Of a DNA stretch of 64,000 bases, positions 10,380 through 22,775 are shown piece after piece. The notes under the pieces are model-generated. The model searched no databases, was not told where the DNA came from, and saw nothing but the letters and a program-made list of their open reading frames with translations. Numbering within the stretch: position 1 is the stretch's first letter; every line of letters begins with the position of its first letter. Location of the stretch: NCBI GenBank assembly GCA_940337035.1, contig OW679202.1, positions 18,823,200 to 18,887,199 of the forward strand. Direction: 5' to 3'. The DNA comes from Agriotes lineatus (lineage: Eukaryota > Arthropoda > Insecta > Coleoptera > Elateridae). A program made the translations under genes and the position numbers.

Positions 10380-13070
10380 TTGATGGACATGTAGCTTTAA
10401 CTGTTTAAGTTGTCCAACAACTACGGTCAGTTTAAACATTTTAAATCTAGTTATGCAACTGCACATGCAGCTGTGTGATAGATATTTTGATTTTAACTGG
10501 CGATTCCATTTCAGCATTCGCCTTTACGTAAACAATTTTCTTTCTAACTCTATAAAACTTTTTAATAGACTCCACATGTTCTTCAAAAAGATGACGTATT
10601 TTTTATGTTCTGAAACATGACAACTTGATGTAAAACTTTGAAAATTGGTTATATTCTAATTATTGAATTTGAAAAGTTTTAAAGCTCTTTATACTCTGTA
10701 AAAAAGAAATTTAATATTATAGTCATAAAAAAAGATTTTAGAAAATATATTTGCGTCCATCAACAACAATGAAATTAATTTCATTTATATTCTTTCGTTT
10801 CAATTGGCTGTGTTATGACTATAATGACCACCTCTCAGGGTTTCACCCGGAGTCTCAGGTTTTCTACACCGCGTCTCCGGGCTCCGGGTTTTGTAATAAT
10901 TTCTCCGGGTTGCACTAACTTTATAATAATGTCTAAATATAACTTAGCCGTCAATTATATCAATGAAAATAAAATACGTTTTATATAATAGTCGGAAACT
11001 TTGCGCGTGCGTATCACGTATCTTGCTGTTTGCCTTTTTCTTAAATAATAGGAATATATTTCCAATTCAACCCTTTAATAGTTAAAACGCAAAACTGTTA
11101 CTTTAGATTCTTTCTCGGTTCAATCGTATTCAACAACCATTAGAAATTTCATATAGGTAATTAGGTTCAGAATCTTTGCGTATTCGTTTTGTCATCTAAT
11201 TTCATTTGATTCTAGAGGTAATTTTTCGTTCTTTAGTGATTCTTATCTCTTGGGTCAATAACGGTTACATGTTTCTTTTCAAACCTCGTTGTTTATTGTG
11301 TTCGCATTCAAGTGTTTAAATTGCAATTTCTCACTCGGAAAGTAATTCACAAAAATCATAATTTTTAGGTAACTTTGAGTCTTTTTTTAATAAAATCGTT
11401 ATTATCTCCAAAACTGTTAACTTTAGAATAGCGGTTCTTAACCATCTGTGTTGACGCATCCCTTAGCATGTTAGTTGTTTCTCAAGTACCCCTGAATACT
11501 ATTGTATTCATAATATTAGCATAAGCTTTATTATTGTATGGATGTATGTATGTATTATCTATAACCTCATTTTACCTTGCGGTGTAGAGGCTGATGCTTT
11601 ATGAGCTTGCATCTGGCGGTACAATGCTCAACTTGCCTGGGATTTGGGATACAAAGTTGGAGCGCGCCTTTTGTGCTTGCGCAGCAACCATTGTGTGAGG
11701 CGTGTGTCATAGTGATGTGTTGACCTTGTTACTCTATGTCTCAGCTTTATTATTACAAAATAAAAAGTCATTGATGATTGAGGGAGCATTTTACAAAAAT
11801 GACATAGAAATACAAAGAATGTCTATACTATTTTTTATTTATACTACTAAAACAAAAAATATTTATAAAATATATAAATCTATACCTCAAACTAACAATT
11901 GTTTAAATTAAGAGTGTATATATTTTTTGGTAAATTAATTTAGAAAATATATAGATACTAGTACTAAATTTAATGAGACACCTGTCAAGGAGATATTTTC
12001 TACCAATATAAAACTTACATAAGATTGAAAAAAATGTATATGGCTTTATGGTGTTGAAATTGCCAACCCATAATGTATTTGTTTTATAAAAAACTATTGG
12101 TTTTAAGAAAAAATTAAAACGACCTAAAACATGTTCAAGTAAAAATGGTTTTCCAATACATTTTTTACCCAAATTTTTGTCTTTTACGAATTTTTGTTAT
12201 TTAGTCTCTTAAAGCCGTACGTAAAAATTAAAACCATTTCATAAATAAGCTTTCTACTGGTAGAAAACATTTGCCAAATTTTCATTTGAATATCCTTTCC
12301 CAATTTACAGTGAAATTATATAAACCTCATTTTAACCCCCCCCCCCCCTCCAATAGGATCTCCACAAAGGTTGAGAATTGAAACTATGCTTATACGAGTA
12401 TGAAATTTGTTGGCCAATCTGTGACGTACGATATGGGCAAGTATTTGGTTACACCCTGTATTATGTTCGCTAACCATTAATAGTAAGGAATGAAAACATT
12501 GTTTTTATTTGCCTGCTTTTTGTTCTCTATAAACATTTTGCATTTCTCATTGATGAAAACCTTTTTTTACTCGCGAAGGATCTCAGGGTTTGTATAAATT
12601 TGAAGGTGGTCACCCTAGTTGTGACAGAACCTACATATTACGATTATTTACCTACATAAAAATAGAATAATAATAACGATAATGTTTCTCAAATTTCCTG
12701 GATAAAACATACGGCATTCGGTTCAAGCCAAGAGAGAGACAATATTTTGCTATTGCTAGAATCTATTGCTACAATTCTTAATTTTGATATTTACTATCAC
12801 TGTGTTAGATATAACGGGGGAAAATTCACATTGAAGGTCTTTATCTTTTGCACAAATCTTTTAATGTTTTTTTAGTAATTATTGGCAATCGCCGCTAATC
12901 GATATAAAATCGCAACAAATCTTTGGTAATTTTTCTAACTCTTTGATATTGTCGGGAAATTTTTGAAACCTCTTGGGAAATCGATTAGTAATAAATATTT
13001 GCTAATCGTTGATAACATTCTCTGACGATCTGTAGTTTTTTGAAATATTCAGTTATACCGATGGTCTATA
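10380..13070. other. No recognisable gene; short simple tracts
   Basis: AT-rich, with scattered open frames up to about 90 codons and no family resemblance. A pure C tract lies at about 12340-12351. Nothing coding can be supported. Confidence 0.5.
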
Positions 13071-13074
13071 ATTA

Positions 13075-13653
13075 TACAGGGTGTTTGTAAAATAAGGGGA
13101 CACACTTTACAGACGTAGTCTACTATCAAATATAAATAAAAAGTTAGAAGAAACTCGTATCCACAAATTATTTTTTTTTCAGATACTAAGCTTGAAAGTC
13201 TTTATATAGGTAATTGAAAAAACAATTTATTTGGTTTTTATGACAACAAACTAAATTCTTAATACAAACTAACAACAAAAAGCTATTGATCTTCGACTAG
13301 ATCAGATGTTCAAAGCGTCCTCTTTGTGATTTGATCTTTAAAAAAACATACCCGTTTTTTCACGAAGAGAAATATTCATCACTGAAACTGAATTTGACTT
13401 ATTTCCGTCAAATTTTAATACTACACTCACTTGATCAACAACTTCACTTTTGATAGTATTATCCACGTTTCCAAGTAGCGTAAACCATTCAATCATGATT
13501 ATCCAGAATTCAAATTACTTTAAGAGTGACCAACTTTAAAACTTTAAAGCTAAACAGAATGCATTCGTGGCCATAGGTCCATCAGATTTGATTTATTTTT
13601 GATTATGGAATACTTCTGTAAAGTATATTCCCTTATTTTAGAAACACCCTGTA
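13075..13653 (-). mobile_element. Mariner-type MITE, ~580 bp, TIR TA-CAGGGTGTTTSTAAAATAAG
   Basis: Left end TACAGGGTGTTTGTAAAATA at 13075; right end is its inverse with few mismatches and TA at 13652-13653. TIRs are about 40 bp. On the minus strand near 13300-13330 a frame ends in GRFEHLI followed by a stop, which is the characteristic C-terminus (GxFEHLI/L) of mariner/IS630-type transposases in insects. The MITE therefore kept the 3' end of its parent gene. Confidence 0.8.
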
Positions 13654-13861
13654 TATAACAGAAATGCGATAGCATGAACAAAAATACAAAATGCACTGCT
13701 TGAGTAAGAAAGAGATAAATGTAGAAACAAATATTTGAGTAGGCTTGACGCTCATTTTAATTATGACATACCTATGTCAACTAACTATTCTAACTATAAT
13801 AATTTTTCTTACTCAAGCATTCTAATTTTTAGTTCATGCTATCTCATTGCTGTTATATATA
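13652..13861. mobile_element. Small TIR element, ~210 bp, abutting the previous MITE
   Basis: Left arm TATATAACAGAAATGCGATA at 13652 and right arm the inverse (TATATAACAGCAATGAGATA) ending near 13861. TIRs extend about 55 bp with some gaps, through TAGCATGAAC and TTGAGTAAGAAA. It shares its left TA with the right end of the 13075 MITE, so one inserted at the very border of the other. Confidence 0.7.
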
Positions 13862-13864
13862 AAT

Positions 13865-15410
13865 ATGGTCCCATCGGTATTTAGTAGACATTAATAATAT
13901 TTGCCAATCTCTGGTAGAGACAGTTTTGGAAATATTTAATGATGACAAGATTTTCATATGTTCTACAAAAAAAATAAATTTACTTCTCTATAAACATGTA
14001 ACTGTAGCGATACGACGGTTTTTCGTTGCAATTGTGTTACAATCTAGCTTTATAAGCACGTTACCATGGAAACGGCTGTCCTCAATCTTCTAAAATTATT
14101 TAATTTTTGATTATAAGGTTATGGGTATACTGCAGTTGCCTTTGAGTGTACGAGTACTGCGGTGGCGGGGTGAGAAATTTTGGTATCACAGTTCTGCAAG
14201 AGACGCAATGACACGAAAGCGAGAAAGGAAAATGCTCCTCGCTTTAGGTTATTGAAAAAATGTATAATTTGCCACAAATTAATATAGATTTCAATCATCA
14301 CTGCTAGTTCTATTGAAATTTAATGGTAGAATTTTCACTTTGAAAGTTGTCCTTTTCAATTGCTTGGAAAATAGAAATGTGTATTAAGGCGGATGTTACG
14401 TGGTCCCAATTAAGAAAACCGCTTCTTTATACGAAGAAAACAAAACTGAACTAGTACTGTTGTGATTGCAGCCCCAATATCATAGATATGATGTAGAGTT
14501 GTAGACCAATTTCTTTTTGATTGGCTATTTTAAAGCTCACGTAGTACAAAAGGGACGGGAAACCTTGTGCAAACAGTTAAATCTCCAATTAAGAGAACAC
14601 ATTTGAAAAACTGGGTTGCGTTTACGCTGCGAACGAAAGACGCCCGTAAAAAAATCTTTGCTTGTCATTTGCCCCCGGATAAAGGTTTTGCATGCGAATC
14701 GCAAAATTTGAATATACCTATAATAATTTAATGAACGAAATAACCATCACTGACACATTGTCTATAAGAATACACATGTAGTTATAAATGTTTATGAACT
14801 CTATGAGCCCGCCTTATTCTCAATAGATTCACAGCAACTAAATGTGTTAAATGCATGCTTTTATCCTTATTATAAATTTAATGTCACAGGCATACCAATG
14901 TAAATGTAATGCAAAACAGTGCACATTAGAACGACTTTCGAGATTGGACCGTGTCATTATTGAGATAAGAGAAGCTAACTTTTTACCTACTTTTGTAAGG
15001 GGCTTTCGCTTGGCCAATTATAACTCGAAACTGCCTTGATTAGGAACTGCCCGATGTAGTCAGACAAAGGTAGTTTCCTAACGCCCGTATTCATAATCCG
15101 TACAAGTAGGGACAAGTAGGAAGCAAAAGAGCACGGTAACTCAATGCATTATACAGGCCACAAGCGAAATTATTTGCAAGGGCATCCAATTTATATCTTC
15201 TCTAGCTGTTGAATCAGACGATTTGCTCGCTAGCTTTAGTGTCAGTCCTCTTTTTACTAAGGCTACTATTAGAGACTCTGTATCTTTGTGCGTCTGACCG
15301 CTACCGTTACCCCCTACAACCGCTTTCGCATTATCTCAGGTGATGTGGGCGTCACTTAGACCACAGTCTATAATAGACTGTGTTTAGACTAATTTTTAAC
15401 TAAGTGAAAC
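13865..15410. other. No recognisable gene
   Basis: Only short open frames without family resemblance; nothing coding or repetitive can be supported. Confidence 0.4.
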
Positions 15411-15419
15411 TGGAACGCT

Positions 15420-15510
15420 CGGGTCGGGAGTTGAACTTTCGCCAGAGCGCTCCATATTTCGCTATGCCCTCGGTTGCAGCGGCAGTGACCACTGGACCAC
15501 CGAAGGCCCT
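15420..15510 (-). repeat. tRNA-like SINE head (A and B boxes)
   Basis: On the minus strand TGGTCCAGTGG at 15499-15489 matches a Pol III A box and GTTCAACTCCC at 15436-15426 a B box, about 55 bases apart. Flanking stems do not fold as a tRNA, so this is a tRNA-derived SINE or relic. Downstream in the same orientation lies a 21-base palindrome (15362-15382). Confidence 0.5.
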
Positions 15511-15539
15511 ACCGACTTTGTACCTAATCATATTCTAAC

Positions 15540-17600
15540 AGTTGGTATCAGACTTATTTACAAATCTCATAGAAAAATACCCCTTTTCCACTTATTTTAT
15601 ATTCCAACATCTCCATGAAATACTTCGAAACTTTGGAATCGTCAGAATTGAAACTCAACGTTGGTCCCGCGATGTTAACGCTACCTTCATTTAAGCACTA
15701 GTTAACGACACACTATCCACCTTCGTAAAACATTTCTATAGTCGACATCCAACTTTATCATGGAGATAGAAAATATCCTTACTGACCGATATCTACACGC
15801 CGTTTCAGGCCATCATCCAATACGGAAACTTCGTCATTAATTTACTCATGTACCGTGCTGTCTCCATATCTCAACCCAATAAGATCCCCCACTGAATTGA
15901 GTTATAATTGGAAAGCCTTTAGAGGCACCGTTTACCCTGTTAGGGATATATAGTCGGCCATCAATCAAATCTAAGGGAGCCGATCCTCCCACCGCGACAG
16001 GTCTTATAACTTATAATCATCAGGTCACCAATCGCTAGGCAGGTTTCTTAAAATCTCACAAATTCTCTTTTCGCCTAATAGTACAGTGAGTAGCATGTCG
16101 TCAAGAGGCATTTACAAAGTTTTCTAGTCTTGTAATGGTATATGTGCATTGATGAAACTGGACGTTCAGTCAACATTTATGAACACCAGCGTTAACTTCG
16201 GTCAGGTCTTGTGTCATCATCACCTACCGATGAACACTGACGCAATACCGGGCACAATATCTTTTTCAATGAAACTTCTATTATCTGCAAATCCTCATTG
16301 TTTTTAGGAGATTCGCGAAATAATTGAAATTTACCAACACCCCTACTACCTTAATTGAAACGAAATCTATCTTCTTCCTTCTATATGAAAAACGCTTTTC
16401 CTAAGTCGTGCCCTCCGCCCTCTCCTTCACTCAGCCTTGAAAACACTATATATTTCGACTTCTTTTTTCCGATCGGTGGAAGAGTTGACATGCTCTTCTA
16501 TCCCTTGTCGTTGCAAAAGAATTTCGCATCTGGCGTGGCTTACACATTGAGTTGCTGTCGTATTTGCTCCCTGATGAAGCACAACAGCACAAGAATGGCA
16601 AAGATGGAGAAGATACATACAAGTAAACAATCGTCCAGCAGTGGAAGCAAATATTCGATTGATGATGATATTCATATTATCATTCATCTTAGATCTGTTA
16701 CTAAATTGAATTAGTGGGTGGAAGTAGCATACATACGATTTGGTTGTAGTAACTCTAAGCGTTCCATTTTAAATATATGTCCTTTTCTAATTTTAAGTAG
16801 GGCTTTAGGTGTAGAATTTCTAGCTATACAGAAGGCAAAACAAAACTATTTCGATTTTTAAAATTTATTATAAAGGAGTAATTTGTTCACCTGCCTCTAA
16901 GATTCGTGTGGTTTTGCTTTATATATCTAAAACTTGTTATCGCTCCCATTTGTGGGGAAACTAACAAATATCCATTTTTCGTGATATAAACACTTAAGTA
17001 ATAATTATTTGCATATATTTTCGGAACGAAATTCAGAATATGTCGATTTTATGTTTCAGGAAAGTTAGGGCTAACGAACCTCGGCTAGCAACTGTAGTAA
17101 AAAAGAACATGCAACTTTTGAAATGAAATTATACTTCTGTTAGCCTTAATCGATATATACTATGGGTGCTCTAAACACTAGTAAAATAATTTAGTTTCTT
17201 CGGACTAAAACTTGTTTTATGTACACCTAATTGGAGTTACATGTTTTGTCTTCAAATGACAAAGATTAGAAATAATTATAATCTAGTAAACACGTTGACG
17301 ATTTTACTTCGTGATAGTGTATTATTCCATAATCGAGAATCCGTTAGTTGAGTTGTATTATTAGGCCGTATATAGTAAACGTGTATAAGAAAATGTTCAA
17401 TGTCCTCAACTTTTCAAAGAAAGATACATTTGCACTATGTAACAGTATCTGAAAAGCTTTTCTTGTAAACTATTCTCCTGCTAGGTCCTAACTGTCTGAA
17501 TTCAAACAGGAAAATTTGTCAAAACGTTGAAAACATACGGTAATAATAACTATTTATGTATATTTAACATAGCTTTGCTGCAGAATAAGAATACAAGAAA
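15540..17600. other. No recognisable gene
   Basis: Mixed-composition sequence with open frames on both strands near 16355-16714 that overlap each other and resemble no family. No confident call. Confidence 0.4.
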
Positions 17601-17610
17601 GCGTGCCATA

Positions 17611-18306
17611 CCAGGGATGTTTGAAATGTTCGCGGCCTAGCATAGAAGTAATTATAACAGGTTAAAAATAAGTTTTATTTTTTTACATATTCTCCTCGAA
17701 GCACAATACTTTTATTCCAGCGAAGTTCCAACTCCATTATCCCCTCGTAGACTGATTCGTCGAGATCTGCAAACTATGAGTGTACACCCATCTACAACAT
17801 CTTATTTGATGTAAAATGTTGCCTTGCCAAGTGTTTTTTCAAGTTTGAAAAGAGATGGTACTCTGATGGGGCAAAATCTGAAAAATACGGTGTATGCGAA
17901 ATCAAGTCGAAGCCCAGTTCTTCAATTTTGAAGGTTGCAATTCATTACACCCGGTCTTTTTTAAATTTTTGGTTTCAATTGGCCCAATAAGTTAACGTAG
18001 TACGTCCCAGTTATAGTCTAGTCCTTTGAAAGGTAGTCAATCATGATGATGCCTTTAGTGTCCCAAACAACTGACGCCATGACCTCTCCAGCCGAAGCGA
18101 CCTTGTTTGACTTTGTTGGAGGCGAATAATCTGTGTGCTACCACTGTTTTGATTGTTTTTCGTCTCTACCGTGTAGTGATCAACCTATACTTCATCTGTA
18201 GTGATAAATCTTCGTATAAAATCACGTGGGTTCGTCAAAAACCGGCCCAGATACTGCTGGGAATTTGGTGTCTAACTCGTTTTTGTTCCTCAGTGAGCAA
18301 TAGCGG
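17611..18306 (-). pseudogene. Mariner transposase, C-terminal two-thirds
   Basis: Minus-strand frames reconstruct an irritans/mellifera-type mariner transposase from LLTEEQKRVR (about residue 115 of ~345) to its end. Blocks seen in order are FIRRFITTDEVYVDHYT (first catalytic Asp region), ELGFDLISHTPYFSDFAPSEYHLF (third-Asp region, here changed from the usual SPDLAPSDYH), NLKKHLA, and a C-terminus ending near 17680. The 3' terminus near 17611 (GGGATGTTTGAAATGTTCGC) looks like a mariner TIR. Several frameshifts and stops make it dead. The gene stops abruptly at about 18306 against a GC-rich array; its missing N-terminal part is found at 39741-40083. Confidence 0.75.
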
Positions 18307-18500
18307 ACGGTCTACGACCTTTCCGCGCAGCCGATTCGGAGCTACCTATTCGGCGTAGCCTTTTCGGCGCGAACCTGTTTCAACGTGAAGCCGTTTAGGC
18401 GCCAGGTCGTTTCGAAGCGGGGTCATTTCGGGGCGGAGACAGCTCGGCGCGAGACTTCTTTGGTGCGAGACATTTCGGCACCAGGACGCTCCGGCGCGAG
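18307..18500. repeat. GC-rich degenerate tandem array, left copy
   Basis: About 190 bases of imperfect repeats around TTCGGCGCGA spaced roughly 18-20 bases, much more GC-rich than the surroundings. It begins right where the mariner coding sequence stops. From 18331 (CCGATTCGG) it aligns with the reverse complement of the array at 39622-39740, so the two arrays are inverted copies. Confidence 0.75.
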
Positions 18501-18779
18501 TATAAATATTTTGTGGGTCTACGTTTACAATTAAATCGCACATTAATAAAACCTTATATTTTTTACATTTCCGTATGTGGTTCTTTCCGATATATTTGAG
18601 ATGCTAGTACGCATAATATAAATTGAACTTAAATTAAAATTACTAGAAAATGTTAACCTGTGCGTCAGAACACAACACTACAATATAGTGTATCTTTATG
18701 TTGTCTGCAGAGAAGAGTTTTAAGGCATACGTCTAAAAATATCGAAAGGTTAAATAATACTTAAAGAGATATTGCTCTT

Positions 18780-20290
18780 GTTACGGTCTAAAACCGGTTT
18801 TACGACACCGCGCCGCCTCATACAAAAACTAAACGGTCAGCGCGAACGATATTTGACGTAATTGAGACAAAGATTCACCTAGGCCGCTGTCCAACCCGCA
18901 ACAATAATGCCGGCTAAACATTAGTGGAGCAAGGGAGGGTTCTTCAAGCGATTACTAATGTGAAACGGCCAAAGGGGCGGTAAACATTGATAAAATTGAA
19001 TAGGGCGCCACCCGGTTTCATCGACATAAACGGAAATACAAGGATAGACCCAGAGAAAACCGGGAAATCAAGTAAGCCTACTTTCTAACTCTGCACCTTG
19101 CCTTATGTCCTTTAACAGCGGCAAGCGTCGCTAACCTACCTGTAATCCTCAAACACTCAGGCTTCGCTGTACATATATCTTTACACAATAACCTGAAAGT
19201 GGGCATGCACAGACTCGTTGTAAATTATAAGGCCTCAGTTCAAATAGCGGTCTATTGGTCTCACACATGTAAAATTGGCGATACATAGGACAACAAAAGA
19301 TTAACACACAGATCTGGACTAAACTAAATATATATATATCTCAGCTGGGAGGCGCTTTATCTCTAATTATAATTACATGGTCATATTAATTTTCGTTTTA
19401 CAACAGGCCTCGGTAGGCAATTATGAGTTTAATTACACAATAAATGCGCTCAAATTAGGCCAGCACAGATAAAGGAGATTAGTTATGAATAACAGCAGCC
19501 AAATTACACTGCGTTTGCGACAAAAATAGTTGCAAGGGTTTAATTATTAATGCTAATTACACACACACTACCTTTTTGGGGCCCGCCAAGCGAGGGGCGA
19601 GAAGGCAGCTAGCGGCTTGTTTATTGCAACGGACGCTCGAACGGAGGCGTGAGAGTCGAGAGTGGTACTTGCGGATATTCCACCAATGTGGCGAAGACTA
19701 AATCACGTCCGACCTGAGACAAAGAAACGGCGAGACCGAAGATTTGGACAGCTCTGAGATTTTGATCCCCAGTTTGGGAAAATGGCCTATCTCGGCCCTA
19801 CAAAATGATGCAAAACTGGCGGTCATCCGAATACACAAGCACCACCGCGAACGCCACTGGAAAAAGGCAACAAAAACCACCTCTCGCTTTGACAGCCCGA
19901 ACACAAGTCACAAAAGCAATTAGCCAAAACACATTCAACACGGCCGCCCGCCGACACACGAAGCGCCAGGGGCGACGAATTTGCCCTCGCACGACTGTAC
20001 TGTTTGGCGGCCGGACACGGCTTCCCAAAAACAGACACCAAGCCAAGCTTCGCGCGCGAGGTTCTGTCACGCCAGCAGATGTGGCCAATCAGAAGGCAGC
20101 CTGCAACAGCTTGACAACACGCTATATCGGTAGACTGCGGCAGAAGTTAAAATTATCCTGCTTGCTCTCATTGACTGTGTTTTTGAATATGGTGAAAACA
20201 AGCTTTCTTACACGCGATGGGGCAAACAGCTGCACAAACAGCGGCATAGAGATTGGAGTGGCACGCTACACCTTTTAGCAAACCAAAAGC
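18780..20290. promoter_or_regulatory. Repeat-free GC/CpG-rich stretch, candidate promoter or enhancer
   Basis: The longest piece of the window without recognisable transposon sequence and with clearly raised GC and CpG content, mainly 19560-20110. It contains a CCAAT motif (near 20080) and several TAATTA-type homeodomain-like sites (19370-19560). An open frame of 157 codons at 19805-20278 overlaps longer minus-strand frames and matches no family, so the openness is probably a by-product of GC content. It could be the promoter or first untranslated exon of a host gene, possibly the RGS gene whose exon lies at 41.5 kb. That link is inference. Confidence 0.35.
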
Positions 20291-20984
20291 TACGTGCGTG
20301 TCAACTTTATAACTTTAGATGTAAATAATCGTAAACTTTGTACTGAAACTAGTCCAAACAGGTGGCATATCAATAAAACGTAAAAATGGCCTGACACTCT
20401 GTATGTACCTGCTCTAGTTTATAATTTCAAATAAAAGTAAGCACAAATTAACGTGGACCTGCAAAAGCATTGATTACTTTCCAGATGTGTATATACAGCT
20501 TAACTTGTTTTAGCTTTGTGGTCTTGAAAATAACATTTACCATCATTTCGGAAACACCCTTTATACTCAGTGATAATTGCTAAAACAATACTTTTATTTT
20601 TATCTTTTAATAAACTTTGATCCGAAATTTCAGATATGTTTTGTTCTTTAATTCTTAATATCACTCTTTATTTAAAAATATTTAGGGCATTTCAAAAAAT
20701 TATTCTTGTGTTAATATAAAATTCAATTTGAACATCAAAATATTATGACCATAAAGGAATACTATTCCTAGTTTTACACGACACAGAAAAAAATATTCTA
20801 CAAAATTGTTGTTCAACGTAAATGTTGTCCAACCAGCGAAGCGAGTTAGACAATTACTAGGAGTAAATAAAACATTCATTCTTGCAACCTATTGCATGCA
20901 AAATGTTTGGTACTTTTATAATAAACACAACATTTTAGATATTCTAGGTTATGTACGTTCATAAAATTGGCCAGAACATTTTGG

Positions 20985-21175
20985 AATTTCAACTTGACTA
21001 TTATTTTAATAATTAGTGTCTAATTGCAGCATATTAGCATACTAGGTGCCGTAATTAGCACACCTATATTTTAGAATTTTATTTTGACGCTGGCAGATTT
21101 ACGACATCTGAACCATTTCCGAATTTTAACTCCATTATGATGTAATAATTAGTGCTTAATTGGATGTTACCGTTT
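20985..21175 (+). repeat. ~145-bp satellite monomers, about 1.3 copies
   Basis: Contains the family core TTAGCACACCTATATTTTAG and AATAATTAGTGCTTAATTGG, the same blocks as the tandem array at 43.15-43.6 kb. An isolated, diverged copy. Confidence 0.65.
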
Positions 21176-21179
21176 TATA

Positions 21180-22710
21180 TATAACAGTACCATAACAAGA
21201 AAATTTACCTCTACGTTTACACTGTTGCGTACGTGCAACAAGAATTCTCCATTGTCTATTACGGTAATAAGGGAGTATGCGCTCGCGACAGCTCAAGTCG
21301 AAGACGGAAGTAAGTTCCGACAAAATAAATAAGATTACCTGTAAATGATAACTTATAAAGAAGCCATGCCGTTGCCACCTTCAGAAATATTACTTTCAGA
21401 CAAAACTGTAACGGCGAATCTAGGTAAAACAAAATCACAACAGAGAGGGTACTAAGACCATTACTGCAAGTATAATTGGATCATTGGTTCTGTAAGTTCA
21501 ATGCATCAAGTACATTTAAATAAAGTGAAAGGCAAATATGAAATTACGTTTTAGAATAATCCCCCATTTAAATATGAATTCATTAAGCGTTTAAATAATT
21601 AAACATTTAAATAATATATGAAACGTAGCATATAAAACAATGAGTGAATATCACCCCCGAACGTTGACTTGCGGTACATGGCTATTGAATACACTAGTAG
21701 TCTAATTTGCTACTCTATGACCGCGTACAATACCGGGTAAACCGTATTATACGGATATGTGTAATTAAGTGTCTGCCAGTATAGTAAAAAAACTCAAAGT
21801 GTGACTCGGGACATGTGACAGCTTGAAAATCGTTCAAATTCATAACCAATATAACAAGATCTTAATGATACTATCTATAATGATCTATAAGTCATTTGAT
21901 CAGTGAATAATAATAATAATTAATTAAACACCTTAAACTATAACCTTTTCCAAAACTTTCTATATTAATCATAAATCAAAGCGTACGCTATAAAACAAAT
22001 TAACATTTGAAATCTTTGCATTCAATGAATACACCAACAATTAAATTTAAACTTTGTAATTACTTATACTTTGAATGATACAATTGTAAATGACCCAATT
22101 AAATTAAATTCCTAAATAATTACTGGCACACCTAAGGGTGCATAATGAAACAAATTAAATACTCGAAGTATTTGTACATCTTTGGTAAGAACGGGTGTAA
22201 AAATATTCGAAACACTTGGAAAACTATGGTACGAACGAAGCAAGTTGAAATATTTGTATTCCAAGTTCAACGGAGAGGGGCACCACAATAATACAGCACC
22301 TGGATTTACAATGATATAGATGTACTAGTAAATCACCTGAGCTACGCTTCGGTTCGCTAATTTAAGAGATATTTATTGGACTTAAAAATAAATGCCATTT
22401 TCGCAATCAACGTCAACCATATCGATTTTTAGGTTTATTTACCCATTTTCACCCCCTAAGGGGTTGTTTTTCGGAAAATCACGAAATACTTGTTTGCTTA
22501 TTTGTTTTTAGAAGTACTCCTCCGAAGTTTCAAGTCGAAATGTCTATTTAATATAATTTTTTCATACAAAATTGGAACCCTTATTTTACCCCTTTGAAAC
22601 AATAAAGAAGCCGACCTGCGATTAATTAATAAAATTAAGCAATGGTAGTAAAAATCGCAGATCAACCCCCCTACAGTTTATACACCACGGCAGCTCTGAA
22701 AACTCTTTAC
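21180..22710. other. No recognisable gene
   Basis: AT-rich. A block near 22430-22560 (CACCCCCTAAGGGGTTG with following text) resembles a common invertebrate interspersed repeat also seen near 23840-23990. Confidence 0.4.
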
Positions 22711-22714
22711 TCAC

Positions 22715-22775
22715 CGCGATGGCCCTAGCTAACTGAAATTTCGGCGGCCTTGGATCGTAGGTTCAAATCATCAGC
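22715..22775 (+). repeat. tRNA-like SINE head
   Basis: TGGCCCTAGCTAAC at 22720 resembles a Pol III A box and GGTTCAAATCATC at 22760 a B box, about 40 bases apart. There is no cloverleaf, so this is a SINE remnant rather than a tRNA gene. Confidence 0.4.

Noticed and set aside
16355..16714. 119-codon plus-strand frame and 86-codon minus-strand frame over the same bases
   Set aside because: They overlap each other, resemble nothing, and have no splice or promoter context.
19805..20278. 157-codon open frame in the GC-rich region
   Set aside because: Long open frames overlap it on the other strand, no family resemblance, and openness follows from GC content. Treated as possible regulatory DNA.
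20540..20575. GGAAACACCCTTTATA as a MITE terminus
   Set aside because: No inverse partner found nearby.
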